Shown here: piece by piece, positions 43,102 to 52,931 of the stretch
How positions within the stretch are numbered: the first letter of the stretch is position 1
Layout of the letters: each line of letters opens with the position of its first letter
NCBI GenBank assembly: GCA_009917445.1
Contig: QZEE01000022.1
Location: 1-61,683, forward strand
Length of the DNA stretch: 61,683 nucleotides
Direction of reading: 5' to 3'
DNA from: a bacterium D16-76
GTDB lineage: Bacteria; Bacillota; Clostridia; Oscillospirales; Acutalibacteraceae
Program-made: the position numbers and the translations under genes
The notes under the pieces: generated by a model
What the model was told of the DNA's origin: nothing
Databases searched by the model: none
What the model saw: only the letters and a program-made list of their open reading frames with translations

Positions 43102-44100
43102 ATGCTGCGATTTGCTACCATTGGTTCCGGGTGGATCACCGACGAATATATACACGGGGCCAAAGACAGCGGCCTATGGGAGCTGTCGGCGGTATACTCC
43201 CGGGACAGGGCGCGGGGCGAGGCCTACGCCCAAAAGCACGGGGCCAAGCTGGTCTTTACCGATATAGAAGGCCTGGCCGCCTGTAAAGAGGTAGACGCCG
43301 TCTACATTGCCAGCCCCAACGCCGCCCACTATAGCCAGTGCAAGGCGCTTTTGCAGGCGGGCAAGCACGTTATCTGCGAAAAGCCCCTGTGCGCCCAGGC
43401 CCAAAAGGTACGGGAGCTGGTAACCCTGGCCGAAGAAAAAAACCTGGTGTTTTTAGAGGCCATCATGTTCATGCACCTGCCCCAGCGGGCGGTGCTGGAA
43501 GAGGCCCTTCAAAAGATCGGGCAGCTCTCCCTGGCCAAGATCGATTTTTGCCAGCGCTCCTCCAAGCTGGACAGCTTCTTAGAAGGCCAGGTGCCAAACA
43601 TTTTTAACCCCCAGCTGGAAACCGGCTCCCTCATGGACCTGGGCGTGTACTGCGTCTACCCGGCCCTGCACCTGTTTGGCAAGCCGGAAAGCTTTACCGC
43701 GGACGCTATCAAGCTGAATACCGGGGCCGACGGCAACGGCATCATCACCATGAAATACCCGGACAAGCTGGTAACGCTTACCTACTCCAAGCTGGGCCAG
43801 GCCGGGGCCAATACAGATTTCCAAGGCAATGAAGGCACCGTATACGTCGAGTCGATTTCCCGCCTCGCCAACATCTCCCTGTGGCACAAGGACGGCTCTA
43901 CCGAAAAAATATACGGCGAGGACGAAAAATATAAGCTCATGGGCTGGGAGGCCAAGGACTTCCACCGCTATATCACCGAGCCCGAAAAGAGCCGGGAGGA
44001 GTACGCCCATTGCAAAGAGCTGAGCATCTGGGTGGCTGAATTCCTAGAGGAAGCCCGCCGGCATCTGGGCATACGGTTTGAAAGCGACGGGGGGGCGTGA
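43102..44100 (+). CDS. Gfo/Idh/MocA-family oxidoreductase
   Basis: A 332-residue NAD(P)-dependent dehydrogenase: Rossmann start LRFATIGSGWITDEYIHGAK, the conserved ICEKPLCAQAQK lysine motif and a C-terminal substrate domain with TGSLMDLGVYCVYPAL. The substrate is probably a sugar or polyol derivative. The ATG at 43102 has GAAAGGATGG upstream. It is first in a five-gene plus-strand operon. Confidence 0.9.
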   Translation: MLRFATIGSGWITDEYIHGAKDSGLWELSAVYSRDRARGEAYAQKHGAKLVFTDIEGLAACKEVDAVYIASPNAAHYSQCKALLQAGKHVICEKPLCAQAQKVRELVTLAEEKNLVFLEAIMFMHLPQRAVLEEALQKIGQLSLAKIDFCQRSSKLDSFLEGQVPNIFNPQLETGSLMDLGVYCVYPALHLFGKPESFTADAIKLNTGADGNGIITMKYPDKLVTLTYSKLGQAGANTDFQGNEGTVYVESISRLANISLWHKDGSTEKIYGEDEKYKLMGWEAKDFHRYITEPEKSREEYAHCKELSIWVAEFLEEARRHLGIRFESDGGA

Positions 44101-44104
44101 ACGA

Positions 44105-44626
44105 ATGGGATGGACCGAATTGACATTTGACTTAAAGAACTACGACCCAGATGGAAAATTGGATAAACGTATAGCGGCCCGGGGCATCGCCCGCAGAGAC
44201 GGCAAGTACCTGATGGTAACGGGAAACAACGGCGCCCTACGGTTCCCTGGCGGCGGTGTAGAAGACGGGGAATCCCTGGCAGACGCCATGTGCCGGGAAG
44301 TAAAGGAAGAAAGCGGCTACTCCGTAAGGCCAGAGACAGCGCGGGAATGGGCGGTGGTCCGGGAAAGGCGCAAGGGGCTGATTGCGGACATCCTGGAAAT
44401 GGACTCCTACTATTTCTTGTGCGAAATCAGCGGGGACGCCGGCGAACAACAGCTGGACACAGGCGAAGCAGAAGACGGCCTGCGCCCGGTATGGATGGAT
44501 TTAGAAGAAGCCCTGGCCTCAAACCGCCGCCTGGAAGAAAGCGGCGTCACAGCGCCGTGGCCTGCCCGGCTTCTCCGGGAAATCAAAGTGATGGAACGGC
44601 TCCTGCAAGAAGGAAAGGCCATATAA
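44105..44626 (+). CDS. Nudix hydrolase (tandem copy 1)
   Basis: A 173-residue protein. The Nudix box is GGGVEDGESLADAMCREVKE followed by ESGY. The N-terminal FDLKNYDPDGKLDKRIAARG and RERRKG-ADI segments are shared with the next gene, so the two are paralogues. It hydrolyses a nucleoside diphosphate linked to X; the substrate is unknown. It starts 5 bp after the oxidoreductase stop. Confidence 0.85.
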   Translation: MGWTELTFDLKNYDPDGKLDKRIAARGIARRDGKYLMVTGNNGALRFPGGGVEDGESLADAMCREVKEESGYSVRPETAREWAVVRERRKGLIADILEMDSYYFLCEISGDAGEQQLDTGEAEDGLRPVWMDLEEALASNRRLEESGVTAPWPARLLREIKVMERLLQEGKAI

Positions 44627-44635
44627 GGAGGAAGC

Positions 44636-45166
44636 ATGACGGAATTTACCGTAGACCTGCACAACTACCCCGAGGGCGGCTCGGTTTTCCGGCGTACCGC
44701 CGTGCGGGGCATCATAGAGCGTGACGGCAAGTACCTGCTGGTAGCGGGGAAATACGGCGACTGCAAATTCCCCGGCGGCGGCACAGAGCCTGGGGAGACG
44801 CTGGAAGAAACCCTCCTGCGGGAAGTGCAGGAGGAAACCGGCTATACCGTAAAGGAAGGTTCCCTAAAAAAGTGGGGCGTGGTGACCGAGCGCCGCAAAG
44901 GCATAGAGGCGGATATCATGGTAATGGAATCCCACTACTTTTTCTGCCAGATAGAGGGCCCCGCCGGTGGGCAGGATTTAGACGAATACGAAGAAGAATA
45001 CCAGTTCCTCCCGGTCTGGGTGGCCTTGGGGGAAGCTTTAGAGAAGAACCGGCAGGCCGAAGCGGAAGAGCTGGCCCGCCAAAGCCAGGGGGAAAGTGTT
45101 ATCCCCTGGGTAACGCGGGATCGGCAGGTAATCGAACGCCTTATAAAAGACGGTGCCCGCCCATGA
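44636..45166 (+). CDS. Nudix hydrolase (tandem copy 2)
   Basis: A 176-residue paralogue with box GGGTEPGETLEETLLREVQE followed by ETGY and the same VTERRKGIEADIMVMESHYF block. AAGGAGGAAGC precedes the ATG. It overlaps the YjbR gene by 4 bp (ATGA). Confidence 0.86.
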   Translation: MTEFTVDLHNYPEGGSVFRRTAVRGIIERDGKYLLVAGKYGDCKFPGGGTEPGETLEETLLREVQEETGYTVKEGSLKKWGVVTERRKGIEADIMVMESHYFFCQIEGPAGGQDLDEYEEEYQFLPVWVALGEALEKNRQAEAEELARQSQGESVIPWVTRDRQVIERLIKDGARP

Positions 45167-45516
45167 CCACCCGGCAGGAGGTCATCGATTTCTGCCTGGA
45201 ATGGCAGGACGCCTATCCAGACGCCCCCTTCCGGGACGATAACTGGACCGTGCTGCGGCACAAATCCAACAAAAAAAGCTTTGCCTTTGTGTACGAGCAG
45301 GAGGGCCAGATGCGGGTAAACGTCAAGTGCGCCCCAGCAGACGCCTCTTTTTGGCGGGATGCCTACCCCGGCGCCGTGCTGCCCGGCTACCACATGAACA
45401 AGACCCATTGGAACACAATCGTGCTGGCGCAGGTGCCGGAGGACGACGTAAAAAATATGATCGCCGAAAGCTACCGGCTCACCAGCCCAGCCGTAAAGGA
45501 GGGAAGAGGATGTTAA
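45163..45516 (+). CDS. MmcQ/YjbR family protein
   Basis: A 117-residue protein ([52 protein letters not shown]), matching the YjbR/CyaY-like fold family. Function is uncertain; some members bind DNA. It is coupled by overlaps to both neighbours. Confidence 0.85.
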   Translation: MTTRQEVIDFCLEWQDAYPDAPFRDDNWTVLRHKSNKKSFAFVYEQEGQMRVNVKCAPADASFWRDAYPGAVLPGYHMNKTHWNTIVLAQVPEDDVKNMIAESYRLTSPAVKEGRGC

Positions 45517-46346
45517 AAATCGGATGCCACCTGTCCAGCGCCAAAGGCTTTTTGGCCATGGGGCGGGAGGCCGTAAAGATAGGGGCCAATACCTTCCAGT
45601 TTTTCACCCGCAACCCCCGGGGCGCCAAAGCCAAGCCCCTGGACCTAGCAGACGTAGCCGCCTACCGGGCCTTTGCAGAGGGGCAGGGGTTCTTCCCCAT
45701 CCTGGCCCACGCCCCTTATACGTTAAACGCCTGCGCCGCCGACGAGGGCCTGCGCACCTTTGCCAGAGAAACCATGCTGGACGACCTGCAAAGGTTAGAG
45801 CATATCCCCGGAAGCCTATATAACTTCCACCCCGGCAGCCACGTGAAGCAGGGTGCCGAAGCAGGCATCGAGCTCATTGCCGCCCATCTCAATAAAATCT
45901 TATGGCCAGAGCAGTCCACCACCGTGCTGCTGGAAACCATGGCAGGCAAAGGCTCAGAGGTAGGGCGCACTTTTGAAGAGCTGCGGGCCATCCTGGACCG
46001 GGTAAAGCAGGCAGACAAGCTGGGCGTATGCCTGGACACCTGCCATGTCTTTGACGGCGGGTATGACATCGCCCAAAACCTGGACGGGGTGCTGGAGCAG
46101 TTCGATAAAATAATCGGCCTAAACCGCCTGCGGGCCATCCATCTGAACGACAGCATGAACCCCCTGGGCAGCCACAAAGACAGGCACCAGAAGCTGGGGG
46201 AGGGGGAGATCGGCCTAAAAGCCTTGGAGCAGGTGATAAACCACCCGGCCCTGTGCCGCCTGCCCTTCTATTTAGAGACCCCCAACGACCTGGAAGGGTA
46301 CGGGCGGGAGATCGCCCAAATGAAAAGCCTTTACCGCGGCGCGTGA
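45510..46346 (+). CDS. nfo: Endonuclease IV (deoxyribonuclease IV)
   Basis: A 278-residue AP endonuclease of base-excision repair with a TIM-barrel and trinuclear zinc site: [66 protein letters not shown] and the final LETPND. The start at 45510 overlaps yjbR by 7 bp. Together with the Nudix genes it suggests a nucleotide and DNA damage unit. Confidence 0.95.
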   Translation: MLKIGCHLSSAKGFLAMGREAVKIGANTFQFFTRNPRGAKAKPLDLADVAAYRAFAEGQGFFPILAHAPYTLNACAADEGLRTFARETMLDDLQRLEHIPGSLYNFHPGSHVKQGAEAGIELIAAHLNKILWPEQSTTVLLETMAGKGSEVGRTFEELRAILDRVKQADKLGVCLDTCHVFDGGYDIAQNLDGVLEQFDKIIGLNRLRAIHLNDSMNPLGSHKDRHQKLGEGEIGLKALEQVINHPALCRLPFYLETPNDLEGYGREIAQMKSLYRGA

Positions 46347-46360
46347 AGAAAAACCAAAAA

Positions 46361-46397
46361 ACAGGCCCCCAGTACCGTCTTAGGGGCCTGTTTTTTT
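46361..46397. terminator. Terminator between nfo and the P-type ATPase
   Basis: AACAGGCCCC-AG pairs with GGGGCCTGTT and is followed by TTTTTTATT; it serves convergent genes. Confidence 0.85.
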
Positions 46398-49017
46398 ATT
46401 TCTTTTTCCCCCAGCCCAAAAGAAGCTTTTCCCCTTCTACCGCTACCAGCGGGAACAAGGACAGCCCTGCCACAAGCAGCCACTGGAAGCCCGTAAGGGC
46501 CGTTGTGCGGAAAATAGCCATAAGCGGCGGGAACAGTACCACGCTCACCATCAGGAACCCGCAGAACAGGGCGGCGGCCACCAGCTTGCGGTTGCTGAAA
46601 ATCCCCAGCCGCAGCACAGAGTGCTCAGACCGCATGTTAAAGCTGTGTACCAGCTGAGAGAGGCTCAAGACCGCAAAAGCCATAGTGCGGCCAACCAAGG
46701 GCTCGGCAGGGTTTATGTCGAACCAGGCCCGGCCCATGGTATAGGCCAGCAACGCCAGGGCCCCCACCAGGCAGCCTTCCACGGCCACCGAAAAGCCCAT
46801 GCCCCCCGAAAACACCCCTTCCCCCCTGGGGTGGGGTGGGTCTGCCATCACATCCCGGTCCACAGGGTCGGCGCCCAGGGCCAGGGCGGGCAGGGAGTCC
46901 GTAACCAAGTTAACCCATAATAATTGTATTGCCAGCAGGGGTGCCGGGGCTCCCAGCAAGAAAGCCGCAAACACCACCAGAATCTCGCCGATGTTGCAGG
47001 AAAGCAGGAAATGGATGGTCTTGCGTATGTTCCGGTAGATACCCCGGCCCTCCTGCACAGCCGCCACAATCGTAGAGAAATTGTCGTCCGTAAGCACCAT
47101 GTCAGCGGCCGACTTAGCCACCTCCGTACCGTTTTTGCCCATAGCACAGCCGATATCTGCCGCCTTTAAGGAGGGCGCATCGTTGACGCCGTCCCCAGTC
47201 ATAGCCACCACAAATCCCCGCCGCTGAAAGGCCTTGACCAGCTTTACCTTATGCTGGGGCGATACCCGGGCAAAAACCTTATACTCCATGACCCGTGTGC
47301 AAAGCTCCCCTTCGGTTAACCGGTCCAATTCCAGGCCGGTAAGGGCCCGGTCGCCTTCCGCGGCGATGCCCACCCGCTTGGCAATAGCCAGGGCCGTAGC
47401 GGCGTGGTCGCCGGTAATCATAACAGGCAGGATACCCGCCCGCTTGCACTGGGAGACCGCTGCCTTTACCCCCTTGCGGGGCGGGTCCTCCATACCGATC
47501 AGCCCGCAGAAGATCAAGCCGCTCTCCGTCTCCCGGTCGTCCGACGGCAGCTGGTTCACGTCCTTATACGCCACCGCCAGCACCCGCAGGGCCCCCGCAG
47601 CCAGCTTGTCGTTGTCCGATAGGATACGCGCCTTTTCCCCCGGCCCCAAAGGGGTGGCGCTGTGGCCCCGCAGCATCCGGGTGCACCGGGCAATCAAGAC
47701 ATCCGGCGCGCCCTTGGCAATAATGCGCACACCCCCGTCTATACGGTGGGCCGTGGTCATCATCTTGCGGGCCGAAGAAAAAGGGATCTCCCCTATACGG
47801 GGGTTCTCCCGGTCCAACTCGCCCTTCCCTCGGCGGCAGGCCCGCAGGAAGGCGGCCTCGGTAGGGTCGCCGGTAAGCTTGCCGTTTTCCTCTTCGCAGT
47901 CGTTGCATAGGGTGCACAGCTCCAAGGCAAACTGGGCATCCGCGCCGTCCAGGGGCTCAGGTCCATACGCGCCGGAAAAAGCCGTGACCGTCATCTTGTT
48001 CTGGGTCAGGGTGCCGGTTTTGTCAGAGCAAATCACCTGGGTGCTGCCCAAGGTCTCCACAGCCGGCATGTGCCGCACAATAGCCCGTTTCTGCGCCATG
48101 CGCTTCATGCCCATAGCCAGCACAATGGTGACCACTGCCGTCAGCCCCTCGGGTATAGCCGCAACCCCCAGGCTAATCGCGATCATAAACATCTCCAACG
48201 GCGGGGTGTGCTGCAAAAGGCCCATGGCAAAAATCACCCCGCAGATAGCCATCGCCCCCAGACCCAGCACCCGGCCCGTCTGTTTAAGCTTTTCCTGCAA
48301 GGGGGTCTGAGGGGCAGCCTCCTGTTCCAGCATATGGGCAATATGCCCCACCGCCGTGCCCATGCCCGTAGCGGTGACCAACCCGGCCCCCGCCCCCCCG
48401 GCAATGCCGGTAGAGGCAAAAACCATGTTCCGCCGTTCCGCAAGGGGGCAATCCTCCGGGCAAAGGGCCTTGGCGTCCTTCTCCACAGGGGCCGATTCCC
48501 CCGTCAAAGCGGATTCCTCTGCCCGCAGCTCTACGCTTTTGATCAGCCGCAGGTCAGCCGGCACCAAATCCCCCGCTTTCAGCAGGACCAAATCCCCAGG
48601 CACCAGCTCGCTGCTGTCCACCGTCTGGCGGTGGCCCCCCCGCACCACCCGGGCCTGGGGGGAGGAAAGCCTCTTTAGGGCGTCAATGGCCTTGTCGGCC
48701 CGCAGCTCCTGCACGGTGCCGATAGCGGCGTTTATCACCACAATAGCCAGTATGATGATCGAGTCAATAAACTCCCCATCCCCCCGCAGCCAAGAGACCC
48801 CAAAGGACACCGCCGCAGACAGCAGGAGGATGAGCACCATCAAATCCTTAAATTGCCCCAAAAACCGGGCAATGATCCCCTGCCCCCGGCCCTCCTGCAG
48901 CTGGTTTTTCCCATATTTTGCCTGGCGCTTGCGGACTTCAGCCAGGGGCAGGCCCTTCTGCGGGTCTGTCCCCAGCCGTTCCGCCGCCTCCTGCCAGGGT
49001 GTGTGATGCAGCTCCAT
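46396..49017 (-). CDS. Cation-translocating P-type ATPase, Ca2+ (type II) group
   Basis: An 873-residue pump: actuator ALTGESAPVEKD, membrane motif GVAAIPEGLTAVV, phosphorylation site SDKTGTLTQNKMTV, nucleotide-binding KGAPD, hinge MTGDGVNDAPSLKAADIGCA and a C-terminal transport domain (LLWVNLVTDSLPALALG). The type IIA features (IPEGL, NLVTD) point to Ca2+ export. It stands alone, divergent from the PAP2 gene. Confidence 0.93.
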   Translation of the reverse strand: MELHHTPWQEAAERLGTDPQKGLPLAEVRKRQAKYGKNQLQEGRGQGIIARFLGQFKDLMVLILLLSAAVSFGVSWLRGDGEFIDSIIILAIVVINAAIGTVQELRADKAIDALKRLSSPQARVVRGGHRQTVDSSELVPGDLVLLKAGDLVPADLRLIKSVELRAEESALTGESAPVEKDAKALCPEDCPLAERRNMVFASTGIAGGAGAGLVTATGMGTAVGHIAHMLEQEAAPQTPLQEKLKQTGRVLGLGAMAICGVIFAMGLLQHTPPLEMFMIAISLGVAAIPEGLTAVVTIVLAMGMKRMAQKRAIVRHMPAVETLGSTQVICSDKTGTLTQNKMTVTAFSGAYGPEPLDGADAQFALELCTLCNDCEEENGKLTGDPTEAAFLRACRRGKGELDRENPRIGEIPFSSARKMMTTAHRIDGGVRIIAKGAPDVLIARCTRMLRGHSATPLGPGEKARILSDNDKLAAGALRVLAVAYKDVNQLPSDDRETESGLIFCGLIGMEDPPRKGVKAAVSQCKRAGILPVMITGDHAATALAIAKRVGIAAEGDRALTGLELDRLTEGELCTRVMEYKVFARVSPQHKVKLVKAFQRRGFVVAMTGDGVNDAPSLKAADIGCAMGKNGTEVAKSAADMVLTDDNFSTIVAAVQEGRGIYRNIRKTIHFLLSCNIGEILVVFAAFLLGAPAPLLAIQLLWVNLVTDSLPALALGADPVDRDVMADPPHPRGEGVFSGGMGFSVAVEGCLVGALALLAYTMGRAWFDINPAEPLVGRTMAFAVLSLSQLVHSFNMRSEHSVLRLGIFSNRKLVAAALFCGFLMVSVVLFPPLMAIFRTTALTGFQWLLVAGLSLFPLVAVEGEKLLLGWGKKK

Positions 49018-49196
49018 TTTGCTTCCTCCTTATGCGCCGCGATTTGGCACGCTTGGCCTTTCCCTAATTCCTATGTGGTTTCTTACAAGTTTATGAAGCT
49101 TTTCGAAAACACTGGCAAAACCCCCTTCTAATTGATAAAATGATATCTATATAGCCGCGGCTGCCTGCCGCAAATCTCCCCGCAGAAGGAGGCCCC

Positions 49197-49763
49197 ATGG
49201 AATTTTTCCTCCCCTTTGACATCCCCATCCTGTCTTTTGTCCAGCATCACCTGCATAACCCCTTCACGGATTTCCTTTTCCCCCTGGCCACCTACCTGGG
49301 CGAACTGGGCGCCTGCTGGGTGTTTATCAGCCTGGTATTGCTGTTTATGAAAAAATACCGGCGCGCCGGCATACTGATGCTGGCCGCCATGCTGCTGGGT
49401 ACCCTGCTGGGGGAGGTACTGCTGAAAAACATCATCTGCCGCCCCCGCCCCTTTACCTATGCCAGCCTGCTCCCCCCAGGGGCCAGCCTGCTCATTTCCC
49501 CGCCCAGCGGCTATTCGTTCCCCTCAGGGCACACCTGCGCGTCCTTTACGGCGGCCACGGCGCTGTTTACCCAGCACAAAAAAGAAGGCCTCCTAGCCTA
49601 CGGCCTGGCCATCCTGATCGCCTTTTCCCGCATATTCCTGCTGGTGCACTTCCCCAGCGACGTGTTGGCCGGGGCCCTGCTGGGCGCCTCACTGGGTGTG
49701 CTGGTCCCGTGGGCCTGTAAAAAATGGCTGCCGCCCCTCCAAAGCCCCCTGGAAACCCCCTAA
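49197..49763 (+). CDS. PAP2-family phosphatase
   Basis: A 188-residue membrane phosphatase with motifs KNIICRPRPF, PSGHTCASF and RIFLLVHFPSDVLAG, the three conserved parts of PAP2 enzymes. It probably dephosphorylates undecaprenyl pyrophosphate or phosphatidic-acid-type lipids. GAAGGAGG precedes the ATG. Confidence 0.9.
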   Translation: MEFFLPFDIPILSFVQHHLHNPFTDFLFPLATYLGELGACWVFISLVLLFMKKYRRAGILMLAAMLLGTLLGEVLLKNIICRPRPFTYASLLPPGASLLISPPSGYSFPSGHTCASFTAATALFTQHKKEGLLAYGLAILIAFSRIFLLVHFPSDVLAGALLGASLGVLVPWACKKWLPPLQSPLETP

Positions 49764-49770
49764 GCCAAAG

Positions 49771-49804
49771 AAAAACTCCCCCGCCGCCAGCAGGGGAGTT
49801 TTTT
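49771..49804. terminator. Terminator between PAP2 and spoIIIAH
   Basis: AAAAACTCCCC pairs with GGGGAGTTTTT; usable from both convergent sides. Confidence 0.88.
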
Positions 49805-49812
49805 CCATCCAT

Positions 49813-50364
49813 TCATTTTGTGCCAATGATTTTAATGCGGTCCGCCGTCAGCCCCGTCTGTTCTATGACAATCTCCTGCACAATGAGCATGTCACTGTCT
49901 TGCAAATCCCCGGCCACCACCACGCTGCATTCCTCAGCGGTAATGTAAGCTACGCTTTCCGCGTAGCCCTTGGCTTTCAGCAGGTTTTCTACGTTGGTCT
50001 CTTTTAAGATGTTTTGAGCCATAGCAGAGGCCTCCTCCACAGCGGCTTTCTTGGCGTCGCTGTCTGCCTCCACGTCTGCCAGCACGCCGTCCAAAAGCTC
50101 CAAGGCCTCGTCCCGGGAGTTCTGCCGGCTGAGCCGGGCCTCGGCAAACATGTCTGTGGTGTTGGCCTTAGCCTGCAAGTCGTCCGATACGGTCTCCACA
50201 TAAGCGTTGTTCACCAGCTGGGCGGCCCCCAGTTGGCTGCTGGCGTCTTCCGATTCGCCCACAGGCAGCTTGTTGGTACCGGCAAACTGCCAGTTTAAGT
50301 AGACCGCCGCGCCCAAAGCCAGTACCAGGGACGCTAAAACCAGTTGCTTTCTGCCGAACTTCAT
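49813..50364 (-). CDS. spoIIIAH: Stage III sporulation protein AH
   Basis: A 183-residue protein with an N-terminal membrane anchor (LVLASLVLALGAAVYLNWQF) and a ring-forming C-terminal domain (EECSVVVAGDLQDSDMLIVQ, EQTGLTADRIKIIGTK). It forms the forespore channel with SpoIIQ. It is last of the eight-gene operon. Confidence 0.93.
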   Translation of the reverse strand: MKFGRKQLVLASLVLALGAAVYLNWQFAGTNKLPVGESEDASSQLGAAQLVNNAYVETVSDDLQAKANTTDMFAEARLSRQNSRDEALELLDGVLADVEADSDAKKAAVEEASAMAQNILKETNVENLLKAKGYAESVAYITAEECSVVVAGDLQDSDMLIVQEIVIEQTGLTADRIKIIGTK

Positions 50365-50411
50365 GATGATACCTCCAATATGTATATTTTTCTATGTAAA
50401 TGCTTTCGCTT

Positions 50412-50951
50412 TTACCCCCCGCTGGTAACGCACACCCGGGAAGAAGGGATGCCCAAAACCGTTTTAGCGGCGTTCACCAGCTTTTCCCGGGTGGCCGGGT
50501 CCTGGGCCCGGGCGCTAACAATCACCACACCCTGGATCTTTGGCTGTACCTGGGTCACCGTCAAAGGCCGCTGGGCGCCCTCCCTGTCCTCCAAAACCAC
50601 GTGTGCCGATTCCTTTTCCCCGCCTCCTTCCCCGCCCGGCTGGGTAGATTCCCGCTGGTCAGCCGCGTAGACATGGCGTCCGTTATTTTCCAAGGTCACC
50701 ATAACAGCCGGGTCCCGTTCCCCCGTAATGGCCGACACAATGCGGGCCAGGTCCTGCTCCAGTGCCTGGGCATAAGCCGTGTCGGACGCCGCCTCCTCGG
50801 TGCGGGGCTCAGGCCCCTCCTCCTTAGAAAAATCAAAAGAGGAAAGGGCCAGCAGCGCTATGCCGCAAATGCCCAGCACCACTACCAGCCGCAGGGTGTT
50901 TTCCTTTTTCAGCGCGGCCTGTATCCATTCTCCTGCTTTTTTAAGCTCCAT
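50412..50951 (-). CDS. spoIIIAG: Stage III sporulation protein AG
   Basis: A 179-residue protein with one membrane helix (LRLVVVLGICGIALLALSSF) and the domain YAQALEQDLARIVSAITGER through QPKIQGVVIVSARAQDPATR. A ring component of the SpoIIIA-SpoIIQ channel. It overlaps spoIIIAF by 11 bp. Confidence 0.92.
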   Translation of the reverse strand: MELKKAGEWIQAALKKENTLRLVVVLGICGIALLALSSFDFSKEEGPEPRTEEAASDTAYAQALEQDLARIVSAITGERDPAVMVTLENNGRHVYAADQRESTQPGGEGGGEKESAHVVLEDREGAQRPLTVTQVQPKIQGVVIVSARAQDPATREKLVNAAKTVLGIPSSRVCVTSGG

Positions 50952-51411
50952 CTGTTGTTACCTCTACGACGACATCTTCCCCCAGCACATTTTGCAGCAG
51001 CGCTCGGGCCCGTTCCCCCTCGGCGGGGTAGGCAAAGGCCGCGCCTACCTTGGCTAATACTATGCCGGAATCCTCAAAACTATATATCAACACGTCAATT
51101 TTTTTTGCCCGCAGCCCAGCCGCCGCCAAAAGGCCCTCAATAGAACGCACCGCTTCTTCCTCTGTAGCGCTCACATACTGGCTGTTCAAAAACGCCTCCA
51201 GCCCTCCCGCCTCCGCTTGGGCCGGGGTTTCCGGCAAGTCAAAATCCCACCGGGCATGAAGTAGGGACGCCGCCCCAGAAGCCAGCAGCGCCAGCACCAT
51301 AAGGGACTGCACAAACTGCACCATCTTGTCCTTGGGCGCCACCTGCCCCAAAGCCCCCAGGGCAATCAGCGCCGTGCACAGCCCCGAAGCCCACTCTAAA
51401 ACCTGCGCCAT
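50941..51411 (-). CDS. spoIIIAF: Stage III sporulation protein AF
   Basis: A 156-residue protein with two N-terminal helices (WASGLCTALIALGALGQVAP, FVQSLMVLALLASGAASLL) and a soluble domain ending in a ring-building-like fold. Identified by position and these features. Confidence 0.88.
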   Translation of the reverse strand: MAQVLEWASGLCTALIALGALGQVAPKDKMVQFVQSLMVLALLASGAASLLHARWDFDLPETPAQAEAGGLEAFLNSQYVSATEEEAVRSIEGLLAAAGLRAKKIDVLIYSFEDSGIVLAKVGAAFAYPAEGERARALLQNVLGEDVVVEVTTDGA

Positions 51412-51414
51412 AAC

Positions 51415-52524
51415 CTACCCCCCTTTTGCAAACAACACGACCCCCGTGCAGGTCAGGCACACCACACACAGGCTGGCCAGCGCAGCCAGTACCAGCTTGG
51501 CGCTGTTGGCGCACGCGCCCAATAGGGGAGAGGCCGGTACGCCGCACAGGTCCGCCGTCAGCTGCCCTACCGTACATACCCCGGCCCATAGGGAAGCTTC
51601 TATCATAGCCGGGGCAAACAGGCACAAGGCCGCCAGCATGCCAAAGGCCCCCGCCCCCGACCGCACCACGTGTACGCTGCCCTGTATGGCCCCCATAGCA
51701 TCCCCCAGGGCCCCGCCCACAATAGGTATGGCCGACGAAGCCACCAGCTTCACAGCCTTGCTGCCCGCGGCGTCCAGCTGGGTGTTTAAGATGGTCTGTA
51801 CAGAAAGCACGCCAGAAAAGAGGGTGACCGCCAAAAGCAGCAGCCACTTTACAAAGCTGTAAAGGCTCGCCGCCAATTTCTGCACCGCCAGCCCCGAAAC
51901 GCACCCCGCCGCCGACAAGGCCAAAAAAATCCGCAGCAAAGGCAGCAGCAGCCCCGATGTCAAAACCGGCAGCAGGTTCCCCACGCCCAAGGTAAGGAAG
52001 CTGTAACCGCCCCCCGCCGCCGGGCTGCCCGAAGCCGTCAACAGGGCGGTGTAGGCCGGCACGCTCGCCAGCAAGAAAGCCGAGGCACTCTCCGCCGTAG
52101 CCGTGCACAGGGACAGCAGCCCCAGCATATGGGGCGCCGCCACCACCCCGCAGGCCGCCGCCCCTATGACCCCCACCGCCTGGCCCGGCTCCCCCTGGCC
52201 CATGGCGCTTGCCAGGCGGCACAGGAGCAAAATCCCCAAAAGCGCCCCGCAGGCTTTCAAAGGCCCGGTCAGCTTCTCCCGCACCAGGCGGCATATAGAT
52301 TCAAAAACCCGCCCCCCGTCAAGCCCCCCTTTCCCCAGCCCGTCCACTCCCCATTGGTCGAGCATGGCCCTTGTGCCCTTGTCCAAGCTTTCTATAGCCT
52401 TTGTCATGCCGCTTTTTTCCGCAATCTGTTCTTCCAAACCCGGCTCAGCCGCAAAAGCCTCCCCAGGGCTTGCCGCCCACAGCAGCAGGCAGAGCAGGGC
52501 AAAAATCCATTTACGTGCCCGCAT
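51415..52524 (-). CDS. spoIIIAE: Stage III sporulation protein AE
   Basis: A 369-residue polytopic protein with signal peptide (WIFALLCLLLWAASPGEAFA) and about seven helices. The start at 52524 has AGAGAGG upstream; the open frame to 52557 overlaps the spoIIIAD end. It is thought to be a membrane core of the channel. Confidence 0.92.
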   Translation of the reverse strand: MRARKWIFALLCLLLWAASPGEAFAAEPGLEEQIAEKSGMTKAIESLDKGTRAMLDQWGVDGLGKGGLDGGRVFESICRLVREKLTGPLKACGALLGILLLCRLASAMGQGEPGQAVGVIGAAACGVVAAPHMLGLLSLCTATAESASAFLLASVPAYTALLTASGSPAAGGGYSFLTLGVGNLLPVLTSGLLLPLLRIFLALSAAGCVSGLAVQKLAASLYSFVKWLLLLAVTLFSGVLSVQTILNTQLDAAGSKAVKLVASSAIPIVGGALGDAMGAIQGSVHVVRSGAGAFGMLAALCLFAPAMIEASLWAGVCTVGQLTADLCGVPASPLLGACANSAKLVLAALASLCVVCLTCTGVVLFAKGG

Positions 52525-52553
52525 AATGTTCCTCTCTTTTATCCGATTTCCTT

Positions 52554-52931
52554 TCACCCGCCTAAAATCTCCCCCAGATACCCCAGCAGCTCCATCAAGA
52601 TCGGGAACGCCGCCGCCAAGATTGCCGCCTTAGCCGCCAATTCTACCGTAAAAGCCAGGGCCGATTCCCCCGCGTCCTTGCAGGCATGGCTGGTAAACTG
52701 CCCCACCAGGGCCAGGCCCGCGGTTTTCAGCATCACCTTCCAGTAACGCCCCGGCAGCCCGGCCACAGCCGTTTCCAGCTGGAAGAACAAGGGCCCCAGC
52801 CCCTCCAAGGCCGAAAGGAGCAAAAGCGCCGCCGCCCCTGCCGTAAGCAGGAGGGACACCTCTCGGTTGCTTTTTTTCAACAGGGCCCCAAAGGCCGCCG
52901 CACACAGGGCGCAGACCGCAGTCCCCGTCAT
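52554..52931 (-). CDS. spoIIIAD: Stage III sporulation protein AD
   Basis: A 125-residue membrane protein with about four helices; it overlaps spoIIIAC by 4 bp. Family and order leave little doubt. Confidence 0.9.
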   Translation of the reverse strand: MTGTAVCALCAAAFGALLKKSNREVSLLLTAGAAALLLLSALEGLGPLFFQLETAVAGLPGRYWKVMLKTAGLALVGQFTSHACKDAGESALAFTVELAAKAAILAAAFPILMELLGYLGEILGG

